Assembly: GCF_019458805.1 (NCBI RefSeq)
Contig: NZ_JAIBOA010000002.1
Coordinates: forward strand, 1-64,000
Direction of reading: 5' to 3'
DNA from: Actinomadura parmotrematis
Lineage (GTDB): Bacteria > Actinomycetota > Actinomycetes > Streptosporangiales > Streptosporangiaceae
Length of the DNA: 64,000 nt
This document shows positions 1 to 8,055 of this stretch, piece after piece (position 1 is the first letter of the stretch; each line of letters opens with the position of its first letter). Below the pieces are notes generated by a model. That model was not told where the DNA came from. It worked only from the letters and a program-made list of their open reading frames with translations, and did no database searches. Both the position numbers and the translations under genes were made by a program.

Positions 1-75
1 GGGGGGGGGGGGGGGGGGCGGGGGGGGCTGGGGGCCGGGGGCGTTGGGAGCCGGGGGCGCTGGGGGCCGGGGCCG
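1..75. repeat. G-homopolymer and G-rich low-complexity tract
   Basis: The window opens with an 18-base G run followed by loose repeats built from GGGGGCC, GGGGGCGTTGGG and similar blocks. No frame looks coding. Such a tract is also a typical site of sequencing or assembly error, so its exact length should not be trusted. Confidence 0.6.
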
Positions 76-126
76 TTGGGGGTTGTGGGTGGCTGGTGCG
101 GGGTGCAAGCGGCCGGGGTGAGGGTG

Positions 127-435
127 TCAGGCTACGGCGGTGGCGCGTTGTTTGGCGGCGAGGCAGATGCGGGCGAGGTCGTTCAGGGCGTCGGCGCGGC
201 GCTCGTCCAGGGGGCGGTCGTCGCCCGGGGACGCCTCGGCGAGGGTGTCGATGACCAGGGAGAAGACGGGCCATTCGGACGGCGAGATGGCGCCCTGGAA
301 GTCGACGTCGCCGCTCGCGAGGTCGTCCAGGTCGAGGTTGCGGGCGAAGGTCGCCAGGGCGGCCTCGGCGGCGACGACGCCGATGCGCATGGCGAGGGCG
401 GCCGGTTCGCGTCCGGAGGCGTCCCTGGAACTCAT
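127..435 (-). CDS. hypothetical protein, 102 aa
   Basis: I do not recognise this protein. It is 102 residues, acidic, with no membrane segment or cysteine; the middle carries an Asp-rich stretch (residues about 34-45) and the C-terminal third is probably helical. Frame choice rests on normal third-position GC bias and on the start: the ATG at 435 has no Shine-Dalgarno sequence but sits exactly seven bases behind a TAAGGT hexamer (443-448), matching other probable leaderless starts in the window. It reads away from the methyltransferase gene, which ends 64 bases upstream, so it is probably its own transcription unit. Confidence 0.6.
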   Translation of the reverse strand: MSSRDASGREPAALAMRIGVVAAEAALATFARNLDLDDLASGDVDFQGAISPSEWPVFSLVIDTLAEASPGDDRPLDERRADALNDLARICLAAKQRATAVA

Positions 436-442
436 GTTCGGA

Positions 443-448
443 ACCTTA
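443..448 (-). promoter_or_regulatory. -10 hexamer TAAGGT for leaderless transcript
   Basis: TAAGGT on the minus strand ends seven bases before the ATG at 435. With this spacing transcription would start at or next to the A of the start codon. No convincing -35 element is visible. Confidence 0.45.
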
Positions 449-499
449 GAACACCTGAGCGATCTTCGGCGAACGTCTGATCGAAAAAAGGTGCCCGGC

Positions 500-1279
500 T
501 TACCCGACGATCGCCTGGAAGAAGGCGTTCGTGTGGGTGAAGTGGAGTTCGCCGTCCTGGCGCGTCGCGCGCATGCCGGTCGCCGGGCCGCCGTCGGCCT
601 CGGCCGACAGAGCCTCGCGGATGCGGTCGGCGGAGCCGGAAGGCGTGTGGGACAGGGCGAGCCAGGGCTCCACTGGACGGACGAAGTCGAAGGTGTCGGT
701 GCGCTTGACCTCAGCGCCGGCGGACGCGAGCAGGTCGGTGATCTGCGCGGCCGTGAGGAGGGTGTTGTGGGACGGGTCGCGCAGGCGTTCGATGGCGTCG
801 GGGTCGGCGTCCAGGCCCTCGGGGCGGACGATGTCGGCGACGATGAGCGCCGCGCCCGGCCGGCATACCCGCGCCATCTCGCGGACGACCGCGGCCGGGT
901 CGGCGACCTGGTGCAGGGAGAAGCGGGTGACGGCGAGGGTGAACGAGCGGTCCAGGTAGGGCAGCGCGGCGGCGTCGCCGAGGGTGAACGTCAGGTTGGT
1001 GAGGCCGGCGGCGTCGGCCTCCCGCTTGCCCTGCGCGAGCATCGCCGGGGTGAGGTCGAGGGCGGTGACGTGCCGGACGCGGTGCGCGAGGGCGCGGGCG
1101 ACGAGGGCGGTGCCGGCGGCGACCTCCAGGACGACGTCGTCGAGGTCCAGCTCGGGATCCATGAACCGGACGAGCCGGTCGAGGTGGCGGGTGAACCCGA
1201 CGTTCACGCGGGGGTCGGCGAACGTGGCCGCCTGCTTGGAGAACTCCTGCACGATCTTCTCGCCGTGGGTCGCCGTCAC
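500..1279 (-). CDS. class I SAM-dependent methyltransferase (Methyltransf_11 type)
   Basis: A 259-residue Rossmann-fold methyltransferase. Motif I reads VLEVAAGTALVA (about residues 50-61), followed by an acidic strand end in VTALDLTPAML and a GDAAALPYLDRSFTLAV motif II/III region, the UbiE/Methyltransf_11 pattern. The substrate cannot be told. The open frame extends upstream to 1369, but the GTG at 1279 is chosen because GGAGG lies six bases before it. It starts about 90 bases after the end of adnB on the same strand, so it could be co-transcribed with adnAB, although nothing links its function to DNA repair. Confidence 0.8.
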   Translation of the reverse strand: MTATHGEKIVQEFSKQAATFADPRVNVGFTRHLDRLVRFMDPELDLDDVVLEVAAGTALVARALAHRVRHVTALDLTPAMLAQGKREADAAGLTNLTFTLGDAAALPYLDRSFTLAVTRFSLHQVADPAAVVREMARVCRPGAALIVADIVRPEGLDADPDAIERLRDPSHNTLLTAAQITDLLASAGAEVKRTDTFDFVRPVEPWLALSHTPSGSADRIREALSAEADGGPATGMRATRQDGELHFTHTNAFFQAIVG

Positions 1280-1369
1280 GCCGCCTCCGTGTGCCGAGAG
1301 CTGACAGGGGTTGTCCGGGATCATCCACGAAACGCGTGGCGGTGACCAGTGGCCCGTGGTCCGAATCAC

Positions 1370-4300
1370 CTAGCCTGCGGGCACCGTGTCCAGGAGGGCG
1401 GCGAGGCCGGCGGCGTCGAGGAGGTCGGCGGGGCGGATGGTGGCGTTGGCGCGCACGTAGTGGAACGCGGCGCTGACCTGCTCGACCGGGACGCCCGCGA
1501 GGCCCGCCCAGGCGAGCCGGTAGGCGGCGAGCTGGACGCCGATGTGCGCGGCCTCCGAGGCCGGGGGCGGCGAGCCGGTCTTCCAGTCGACGACCTCGTA
1601 GCCGCCGTCGGAGGTGCGGAACACCGCGTCCATGCGGCCGCGCACGAGCCGGTCCCCGATGATCGTCTCGAAGGGGACCTCGAAGTCGACGGGCTCGCGC
1701 GCCGCCCACTCCGACTCCTCGAACCGCTGCTGGAGGGCGAGCAGCTCGGCCTCGCCGTCGGCGCCCTCGTCGGCGGCGCCGGGCAGCTCGTCGGGGTCGA
1801 GGAGCCGCTGCTGCCCCCAGCGCGACTCCAGCCAGGCGTGGAAGGCGGTGCCGCGCCGGGTGTAAGGGGACGGCGGGTGCGGCATCGGGCGGCGGATCTG
1901 GCGGGCCAGCGCCGCCGGGTCCTTCGACAGCGTGACCAGCGACGACACCGTGATGTTGGGGGGCAGCTCGACGGTGAGGCCGTCGCCGCCGCGCCCCCGG
2001 TCGCGCTCGGCGAGGAGCAGCTCGACGTCGCGCGCCCACGCCGACATGCGGGCCCGGTCGGGCTGCTGCAACCCCTCGTGGCCCGCCCACGGGCGAGGGC
2101 GGCCCGTCATGGCGTCGTCGACCATGCGGGCGGCCTCGACGGTCGCCTCGTAGCGGGCGCGGGCGCCCGCGTCGCGGCCGTGCGCGCCGGGCGGCGCGGG
2201 CCACTGCGCCTCCTCGTCGGCGGCGAGCAGCGGGTTGGGCTCGTCCTCGCCGGGCGGGTCGGCCCACTGGCGGACGCGGCCCGCGCCCGCCAGGCAGGTC
2301 TCGCGGGCCTCGGTGAGGAACGGCGACGGGCCGAGGGCGCGCCCCGACGCGCCCCACCAGTAGCCGGTGACGGCGAGCAGCGCGGACGCGCGGGTGACGG
2401 CGACGTAGGCGAGGCGCCGCTCCTCCAGCAGCTCGCGGTCGGCGCAGGCGGCGTCGAACGCGGCGAGGTCGTCCTTCTCCAGGCCGGCGAGGCGGGGCAG
2501 GTCGACGTGGTCGCCGCGCAGCATGAACGGCAGGACGCGCGGGTTCGCCGTCCAGCGGGTGGCGTTCTGCGGCGGCGACGGGAAGATCGAGCCCTTGGCG
2601 GGACCGCCGTTGCGCATCGGCGTATAGGACAGGCCCGGCACGAACACCACCGGCCACTCCAGGCCCTTGGAGGCGTGCACGGTGAGCAGCTTGACGCTGT
2701 CGCTGTCGCCGACGCGCCCGGCGGCCAGGCCGAACTCCTCGCTCTCGGCGGCCTTCAGGTAGGCCAGGAACGCGCCGAGGGTGGCCTCCTCGGCGTCGCC
2801 GGCGAAGTCGGACGCGGCGTCGATGAACGCGTCGAGGTCCGCGCGGGCGGTGACGGGGTCGAGGCCGGAGCGCGCGGCGACCTCGATGTCCAGGCCGAGG
2901 GCCCGCTCGACCTCGTTGACGAGGTCGGGCAGCGGCAGCCCGACCTGGGTGCGCAGGCCGCGCAGCTCGTCGCGGAGGCGGCGGAGCCGGCCGTACCCCT
3001 CGGGCGAGAACGCGGCCGGGTCGCCGAGGTCGTCCAGGGCGTCGACGAGGCTGCCGGTCTCCTGGTTCAGCTCGGCGACGAGCTGGGTGAGGGGGTCGCC
3101 GCCGGGCGCGGGGTCGTCCGGGCCGGGGACGCCCGCGCCCTCGGGCGGGGTGACGTCGCGGGCGGACTCCTGGGCGAGCGCGCGGGCGCGGCGGCCGAGC
3201 GCGACGAGGTCGCGGGGGCCGAGCCGCCAGCGCGGCCCGGTGAGGATGCGGGCGAGCGACGCCCCGGACGTCGGGTCGTGCATGACGCGCAGCGTCGCGA
3301 CGACGTCCTGCACCTCGGGCGTGGTGAGCAGACCGCCGAGGCCGACGACCTCGACGGGGATGTCGCGCGCCTCCAGCTCGCGGCGGATCAGCGGGAACTG
3401 CGAGCGCTTGCGGGCCAGCACGGCGATGTCGGCGTAGCGGAGCGGCTCGGACTGGGGGCCGCCGTCGGGCGCGACGGCCGGGTCGCCCGCCATCAGCGCG
3501 ACGATCCGGTCGGCGATCCACTCGGCCTCGTCCCGGACGGTGGGCAGCAGCACCGCCTCGACGCGGCCGCGCGCCTCGCGGCCGGCGCCGGGGACGAGGA
3601 CGGGCACCTCCCTGGTCTCGGCGCGCAGCACGCCCTGGATGCGGGCGGCGGTGTCGAGGATCCGCTCCCCGTTGCGGAAGCTGCGGCTGAGCTGGCGGAT
3701 CGGCGCGGGCGTCGGGTGCCCGGCGGCGTTCGGGCCCTGGAGGGGGAAGTCGTGGGCGAAGCGGCGCAGGTTGCCGGCGCTCGCGCCGCGCCACCCGTAG
3801 ATGGACTGGCACGGGTCGCCGACGGCCGTCACCGGGTGCCCGCCGCCGAACAGCGACCGCAGCAGGACGAGCTGCGCCTGGCTGGTGTCCTGGTACTCGT
3901 CGAGCAGCACCACCGAGAACCGGGACCGCTCGATCATGCCGACCTGCGGGTGGTTGTAGGCGATGCGGGCGGCGAGCGCCATCTGGTCGCCGTGGTCGAC
4001 GACCTCGCGGTTGCGCTTGGCCGCGTGGTAGGCGATGACCAGCGGCATCAGCTCCATGCGGACGGCGTGCCGGGCGAGGATGTCGCGCTGGGCTTTCAGC
4101 GGCTTGGCGACGGCGGCGAGGCGCTCCGCCAGCCAGTCGCCGACGCGGTGCACGTCGTCGGTGGAGCGCAGGTGCTCCGACAGGTCGCCGGCGAGGTCCA
4201 TGACGGCCTTGGTGACGGTGTCGGGCGACCACTCGACGTGGTCCATCGGGCCGTCGTAGGCGTCCACCACCCGCGAGCAGATCTGCCAGGCGACCGCCGG

Positions 4301-4717
4301 GGAGATGAGCCGCATGGTGGGCTCCAGGCCCTCGCGCAGGGCGTGGTCGCCGAACAGGCGGGCGGCGTAGGAGTGGTAGGTCGACACCATCGGCTCGCCG
4401 TCGAAGATCTGCTCGCCGCCGAGGCGCTCCAGGTCGGCGGCGGGCAGCGCCTCGCGCAGCGTGTCGAGGCGGCGGCGGACGCGGACGCCGAGCTCGGCGG
4501 CGGCCTTGCGGGTGAAGGTGAGGCCGAGGACGCGCTCGGGCCGCACGAAGCCGTTGGCGACGAGCCAGACGACGCGGGCGGCCATCGTCTCGCTCTTGCC
4601 GGACCCGGCCCCGGCGATGACCGCCATCGGCGCGAGCGGCGCCTCGATCACGCGGGCCTGCTCGTCGGTCGGCGGCGGGATCTCCAGCAGCGCGGCGAGC
4701 TCGCCCGGTGTGATCAA
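1370..4717 (-). CDS. adnB: AdnB-like UvrD-family helicase-nuclease subunit
   Basis: A 1115-residue motor-nuclease. Walker A is AGAGSGKS (about 35-42) and Walker B LLDEYQDT (about 271-278), with GDPCQSIYGWRG, AVTRAS and other superfamily 1 motifs after it. The C-terminal domain has the RecB-type nuclease signature: FHAWLE, GRMDAVF, VVDWKTG and QLAAY. In mycobacteria AdnA and AdnB form a heterodimer that resects double-strand breaks, each with a motor and a nuclease. Length, order and domain plan agree with adnB. The chosen start is TTG at 4717, which overlaps the adnA stop by four bases (TTGA) and puts ITPGELAALL at the N-terminus as in homologues; GTG 4783 is the alternative. No cysteine cluster is present, unlike adnA. 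Confidence 0.9.
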   Translation of the reverse strand: MITPGELAALLEIPPPTDEQARVIEAPLAPMAVIAGAGSGKSETMAARVVWLVANGFVRPERVLGLTFTRKAAAELGVRVRRRLDTLREALPAADLERLGGEQIFDGEPMVSTYHSYAARLFGDHALREGLEPTMRLISPAVAWQICSRVVDAYDGPMDHVEWSPDTVTKAVMDLAGDLSEHLRSTDDVHRVGDWLAERLAAVAKPLKAQRDILARHAVRMELMPLVIAYHAAKRNREVVDHGDQMALAARIAYNHPQVGMIERSRFSVVLLDEYQDTSQAQLVLLRSLFGGGHPVTAVGDPCQSIYGWRGASAGNLRRFAHDFPLQGPNAAGHPTPAPIRQLSRSFRNGERILDTAARIQGVLRAETREVPVLVPGAGREARGRVEAVLLPTVRDEAEWIADRIVALMAGDPAVAPDGGPQSEPLRYADIAVLARKRSQFPLIRRELEARDIPVEVVGLGGLLTTPEVQDVVATLRVMHDPTSGASLARILTGPRWRLGPRDLVALGRRARALAQESARDVTPPEGAGVPGPDDPAPGGDPLTQLVAELNQETGSLVDALDDLGDPAAFSPEGYGRLRRLRDELRGLRTQVGLPLPDLVNEVERALGLDIEVAARSGLDPVTARADLDAFIDAASDFAGDAEEATLGAFLAYLKAAESEEFGLAAGRVGDSDSVKLLTVHASKGLEWPVVFVPGLSYTPMRNGGPAKGSIFPSPPQNATRWTANPRVLPFMLRGDHVDLPRLAGLEKDDLAAFDAACADRELLEERRLAYVAVTRASALLAVTGYWWGASGRALGPSPFLTEARETCLAGAGRVRQWADPPGEDEPNPLLAADEEAQWPAPPGAHGRDAGARARYEATVEAARMVDDAMTGRPRPWAGHEGLQQPDRARMSAWARDVELLLAERDRGRGGDGLTVELPPNITVSSLVTLSKDPAALARQIRRPMPHPPSPYTRRGTAFHAWLESRWGQQRLLDPDELPGAADEGADGEAELLALQQRFEESEWAAREPVDFEVPFETIIGDRLVRGRMDAVFRTSDGGYEVVDWKTGSPPPASEAAHIGVQLAAYRLAWAGLAGVPVEQVSAAFHYVRANATIRPADLLDAAGLAALLDTVPAG

Positions 4718-7700
4718 AACCCCCCCGTCATGCCGCCCTCGTCCTGGACCGGACAGCAGGACCGTACCGGGCAGCTCCGACACTTCTCGTTGGCGCGCGC
4801 CTGGAAGACCTCGCCGGCCATGCCGGTCGCGACGATCTCGACGAGCTTCTTCGGCCACTCGGGGTCGGGGTCCTCCGACACCGGCCGCTGCTCCTGCTCG
4901 CGCACCTTACCGGTGTAGGACGCCTTGCCGACCTGGATGAGCTTGGCGCCGCCGGGCTCCAGCAGGCCGTGCCGCTCGAACGCGCCGAGCATGACGGCGT
5001 ACTGGTAGACGCCGAGCTGGGGGTTGCGGGCGATGTCGCCGGGCGCGACCGGCTGGTTGGAGGTCTTGATGTCGATGATGACGGCGCGGCCCTCGGCGTC
5101 GCGCTCGGCCCGGTCGATGCGGCCCTTGATGACGACGCGGCCGAGGTCGACCTTGAACGACTCCTCCAGCGCGACGATCTCGTTGGGGTTGTCGCGGTGC
5201 CAGGCGAGGAACTTGTCGACCATGACGGCGGCCTGCTCGCGCTGCTTCTCGGAGTACCAGGCGGCGCGGAAGTCCAGGTCGTTCCAGATCTCGTCGAGGC
5301 GGCCGGCGACGTCGACCTCGGTGACCGAGGCGTCGGCGCCCGCCATCTCGGCGACGGCGTGCACGACCTTGCCCATAGTGGCGAACTCGTTCGGGCCGCC
5401 CTCCTGCGCGCCGACGGCGGACGTCAGCAGCCAGCGCAGGCCGCAGGTGGTGAACGTCTCCACCTGCGACGGCGAGATGGAGATCGTCTCGTCCTCGTCG
5501 AACGCCGGGCCGGTGTCCGACAGCGCGGTGATGGCGTACCAGTTCTCGGGGCGGGCGCCGCGGACGCCGGCGCGGGCGAGGCGGGCGAGGTGCCCGGCGG
5601 CGGCGCGCCGCATCGGCAGCGGGCGCGCCGGGTCGGTGGCGGTCGCGCGCAGGTCGGCGACCAGCGACGACAGCGACAGCCAGCGCGTCTTCACGTCGAG
5701 CTGCGACTGCTCCAGCGCGCCGGGGACGAGCTCGCTCAGGAACCGCGACGGGCGCTCCTCGGTGTCGTCGCCGCCGATCGCGGTGACGACGAGGCGGCGG
5801 CGGGCGCGGGTCGCCGCGACGTAGAACAGGCGGCGCTCCTCGTCCATCGCCTTGGCGGCGAGCGCCCATCCGGCGGCGCCCTCGCCCTCCTCGCCGGGCA
5901 GGTCGCTGCCGGCGGCGTACTCGATGAGGTCGGCGACGCCGAGCAGCGAGCCGCGCAGGCGCTGGTCGGGCCAGATGCCCTCCTGCACGCCGGCGAGGAC
6001 GACCACCTCCCACTCCAGGCCCTTCGCCCGGTGCGCCGTCATGATCTTGACGGCGTCGCCCTCGGGGGCGTGCTCGGCGAGGGTCGTCGCGGCGATCTCC
6101 TGGGCGGCCAGGTCCTCCACGAACAGCTCGGGACCGGCCTGCGGGAGCCGGTCGACGAACCGGGCGGCGTGGTCGAACAGCGCCACGACGGCGTCCAGGT
6201 CGCGGTCGGCGGTGGTGCCGCGCGTGCCGCCGCGGGCGCTGCGCTCCAGCAGGTGGTCGGCGAGGCCGGACTCCTGCCAGACCGCCCACAGGACGTCCTC
6301 GGCCGAGCCGCCGCCCGCCGCGGTGTCGCGGGCGGTCTTGATGAGGTGGGCGACGCGCTCGGCGGGCGCGCGGACCTTCTCGTGGACGGCGATGAGCTCG
6401 CGGGCGTCCTCCAGCGCGGCGACCATCAGCTCGTGCAGCGGCCGGTCGCCGCCCGACAGCTCCTCCAGGTCGCGCAGGGCGCGCTTGAGGCGGCGCATCG
6501 CGAGCGCGTCGGCGCCGCCGAGCGGGCCGGTGAGCAGCTCCTCGGCGACCTCGGCGTCCAGGAACGCCTTCTTCAGCGCCGCGCGCAGCAGCACCAGGAC
6601 GGGGCGGACGGCGGGCTCGCCGATGAGCGGCACCTCGTCGCCCGCGACGACGACGGGCACGCCCGCCTGCGACAGGGCGCGGCGGAGCGGCGGCACCTGG
6701 AGCGTCGCGCTGCGCACGAGGACGGCCATGTCCGACCAGGGGACGCCGTCGAGCAGGTGGGCGCGGCGCAGCTCGTCGGCGACGAGCGCGGCCTCCTGGC
6801 TCTCGGAGTCGGCGACGATCGCGTGGACCTCGCCGTCCTCGGCGTCGTCGGCGGTGAGCAGGGCGCGGTGCTCGGCGGCGATCGCCGACCCGGCGGGCAG
6901 GCGCTTGGCGACGCGGCGGGTGGCGGCGAGGATCTCGCGGCCCATCCGGCGGCCGGTGCGGAGCGCGACGACGGGCGCGGGGTCGCCGTCGATGGTCGGG
7001 AAGCGGCGCGGGAAGTCCATGATCCCGCGCACGTCGGCGCCGCGGAACCCGTAGATCGACTGGTCGGGGTCGCCGACGGCGACCAGGTCGCGGCCGTCGC
7101 CCGCCAGGTGGCGGAGCAGCTCCTCCTGCGCGGGGTCGGTGTCCTGGTACTCGTCGACGAACACCACGTCGTAGGCGTCGCGCTCCAGGATGCGGACCTC
7201 GTCCTCGGCGAGCAGCCGCGCGGCGATGCGGATCAGCTCGCCGTAGTCGTAGATGGGCGTCGGGTCGAGCGCGAACCGGCTGACGTAGCGGTCCATGAAC
7301 CCGCCGACGGCGAGCCAGTCGTCGCGGCCGCGCAGGCGCCCGGCGTCCACGAGCTGCTCCCCGCCGAGGCCACGCTCGGCGGCGCGCATCATGAAGTCGC
7401 GGACCTCCTCGGCGAAGCCGCGGGTGTTCATCGCCGCGTGCAGCCGGACGGGCCAGCCCTGCGCGCCGTCCGCCAGCTCGCCCTCCAGCAGCCGCCGCAC
7501 CTCCAGGAGCTGCTCGGGGCTGGACAGCAGGCGCGGCGCGAACTCCTCGTTCAGCACCGCGTCGCGGCGGAGCAGCGCGTAGGCGTAGCTGTGGAACGTC
7601 ATCGCCAGCGGCGAGCGGGTGGTGCGGCGCAGCCGCCCGGTGATGCGGTGCCGCAGCTCCTCGGCGGCCTTGCGGCTGAACGTCAGGACGAGGACGCGCT

Positions 7701-7899
7701 CGGGGTCGGTGCCGCGGTTCTCGATGCGGTCGACGACCGCCTCCACGATCGTGGTCGTCTTCCCGGTCCCGGGCCCGGCCAGCACGAGGAGCGGGCCGCC
7801 CCCGTGCTCGACGACCCGGCGCTGCTGCTCGTCGAGGTCGGGCGCGGCGGTGCTGAGGTTTCCGGCGCGCCGCACGAGACGATAGGACCCTGCCGGCAC
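4714..7899 (-). CDS. adnA: AdnA-like UvrD-family helicase-nuclease subunit
   Basis: A 1061-residue partner of AdnB. Walker A AGPGTGKT lies at about residues 41-48; VDEYQDTDPAQ, GDPDQSIYGFRG, TAHRAKGLEW and VAATRARRR mark the helicase core. The C-terminal nuclease shows VVHAVAE, GRIDRAE, VIIDIKTS and QLGVYQYA. One cysteine in TTCGLRW plus CRSCPVRSCC near the C-terminus would supply the ligands of an iron-sulfur cluster, as in AddB-type nucleases. The frame is open to 7986, but VPAGSYRLVRR from GTG 7899 matches the N-terminus of actinobacterial homologues; no good ribosome site is seen. A 4-nt overlap couples it to adnB. Expected role: end resection at DNA breaks. Confidence 0.9.
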   Translation of the reverse strand: MPAGSYRLVRRAGNLSTAAPDLDEQQRRVVEHGGGPLLVLAGPGTGKTTTIVEAVVDRIENRGTDPERVLVLTFSRKAAEELRHRITGRLRRTTRSPLAMTFHSYAYALLRRDAVLNEEFAPRLLSSPEQLLEVRRLLEGELADGAQGWPVRLHAAMNTRGFAEEVRDFMMRAAERGLGGEQLVDAGRLRGRDDWLAVGGFMDRYVSRFALDPTPIYDYGELIRIAARLLAEDEVRILERDAYDVVFVDEYQDTDPAQEELLRHLAGDGRDLVAVGDPDQSIYGFRGADVRGIMDFPRRFPTIDGDPAPVVALRTGRRMGREILAATRRVAKRLPAGSAIAAEHRALLTADDAEDGEVHAIVADSESQEAALVADELRRAHLLDGVPWSDMAVLVRSATLQVPPLRRALSQAGVPVVVAGDEVPLIGEPAVRPVLVLLRAALKKAFLDAEVAEELLTGPLGGADALAMRRLKRALRDLEELSGGDRPLHELMVAALEDARELIAVHEKVRAPAERVAHLIKTARDTAAGGGSAEDVLWAVWQESGLADHLLERSARGGTRGTTADRDLDAVVALFDHAARFVDRLPQAGPELFVEDLAAQEIAATTLAEHAPEGDAVKIMTAHRAKGLEWEVVVLAGVQEGIWPDQRLRGSLLGVADLIEYAAGSDLPGEEGEGAAGWALAAKAMDEERRLFYVAATRARRRLVVTAIGGDDTEERPSRFLSELVPGALEQSQLDVKTRWLSLSSLVADLRATATDPARPLPMRRAAAGHLARLARAGVRGARPENWYAITALSDTGPAFDEDETISISPSQVETFTTCGLRWLLTSAVGAQEGGPNEFATMGKVVHAVAEMAGADASVTEVDVAGRLDEIWNDLDFRAAWYSEKQREQAAVMVDKFLAWHRDNPNEIVALEESFKVDLGRVVIKGRIDRAERDAEGRAVIIDIKTSNQPVAPGDIARNPQLGVYQYAVMLGAFERHGLLEPGGAKLIQVGKASYTGKVREQEQRPVSEDPDPEWPKKLVEIVATGMAGEVFQARANEKCRSCPVRSCCPVQDEGGMTGGF

Positions 7900-8055
7900 A
7901 AGAGAAGATTCCAGCAGATGATCGTGTCTCGTCGGACCACATCGCCCGCATGTCGCGAATGAGGCGGACGGTGACGGCCCCGCCACCCGCGTCCGCTTCG
8001 GTCCCTCCCGCCCCCGCGCGCCCGCACGAAGAGACGATCCTCACATCCTGCCGCC

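Noticed and set aside
1349..4918. Long open frame on the plus strand opposite adnB, and similar long frames opposite adnA, the importer operon and other genes
   Set aside because: Extreme GC content keeps antisense frames open. Their translations are Arg/Gly/Ala/Val-rich with no family motifs, while the opposite strand has full helicase or enzyme signatures.
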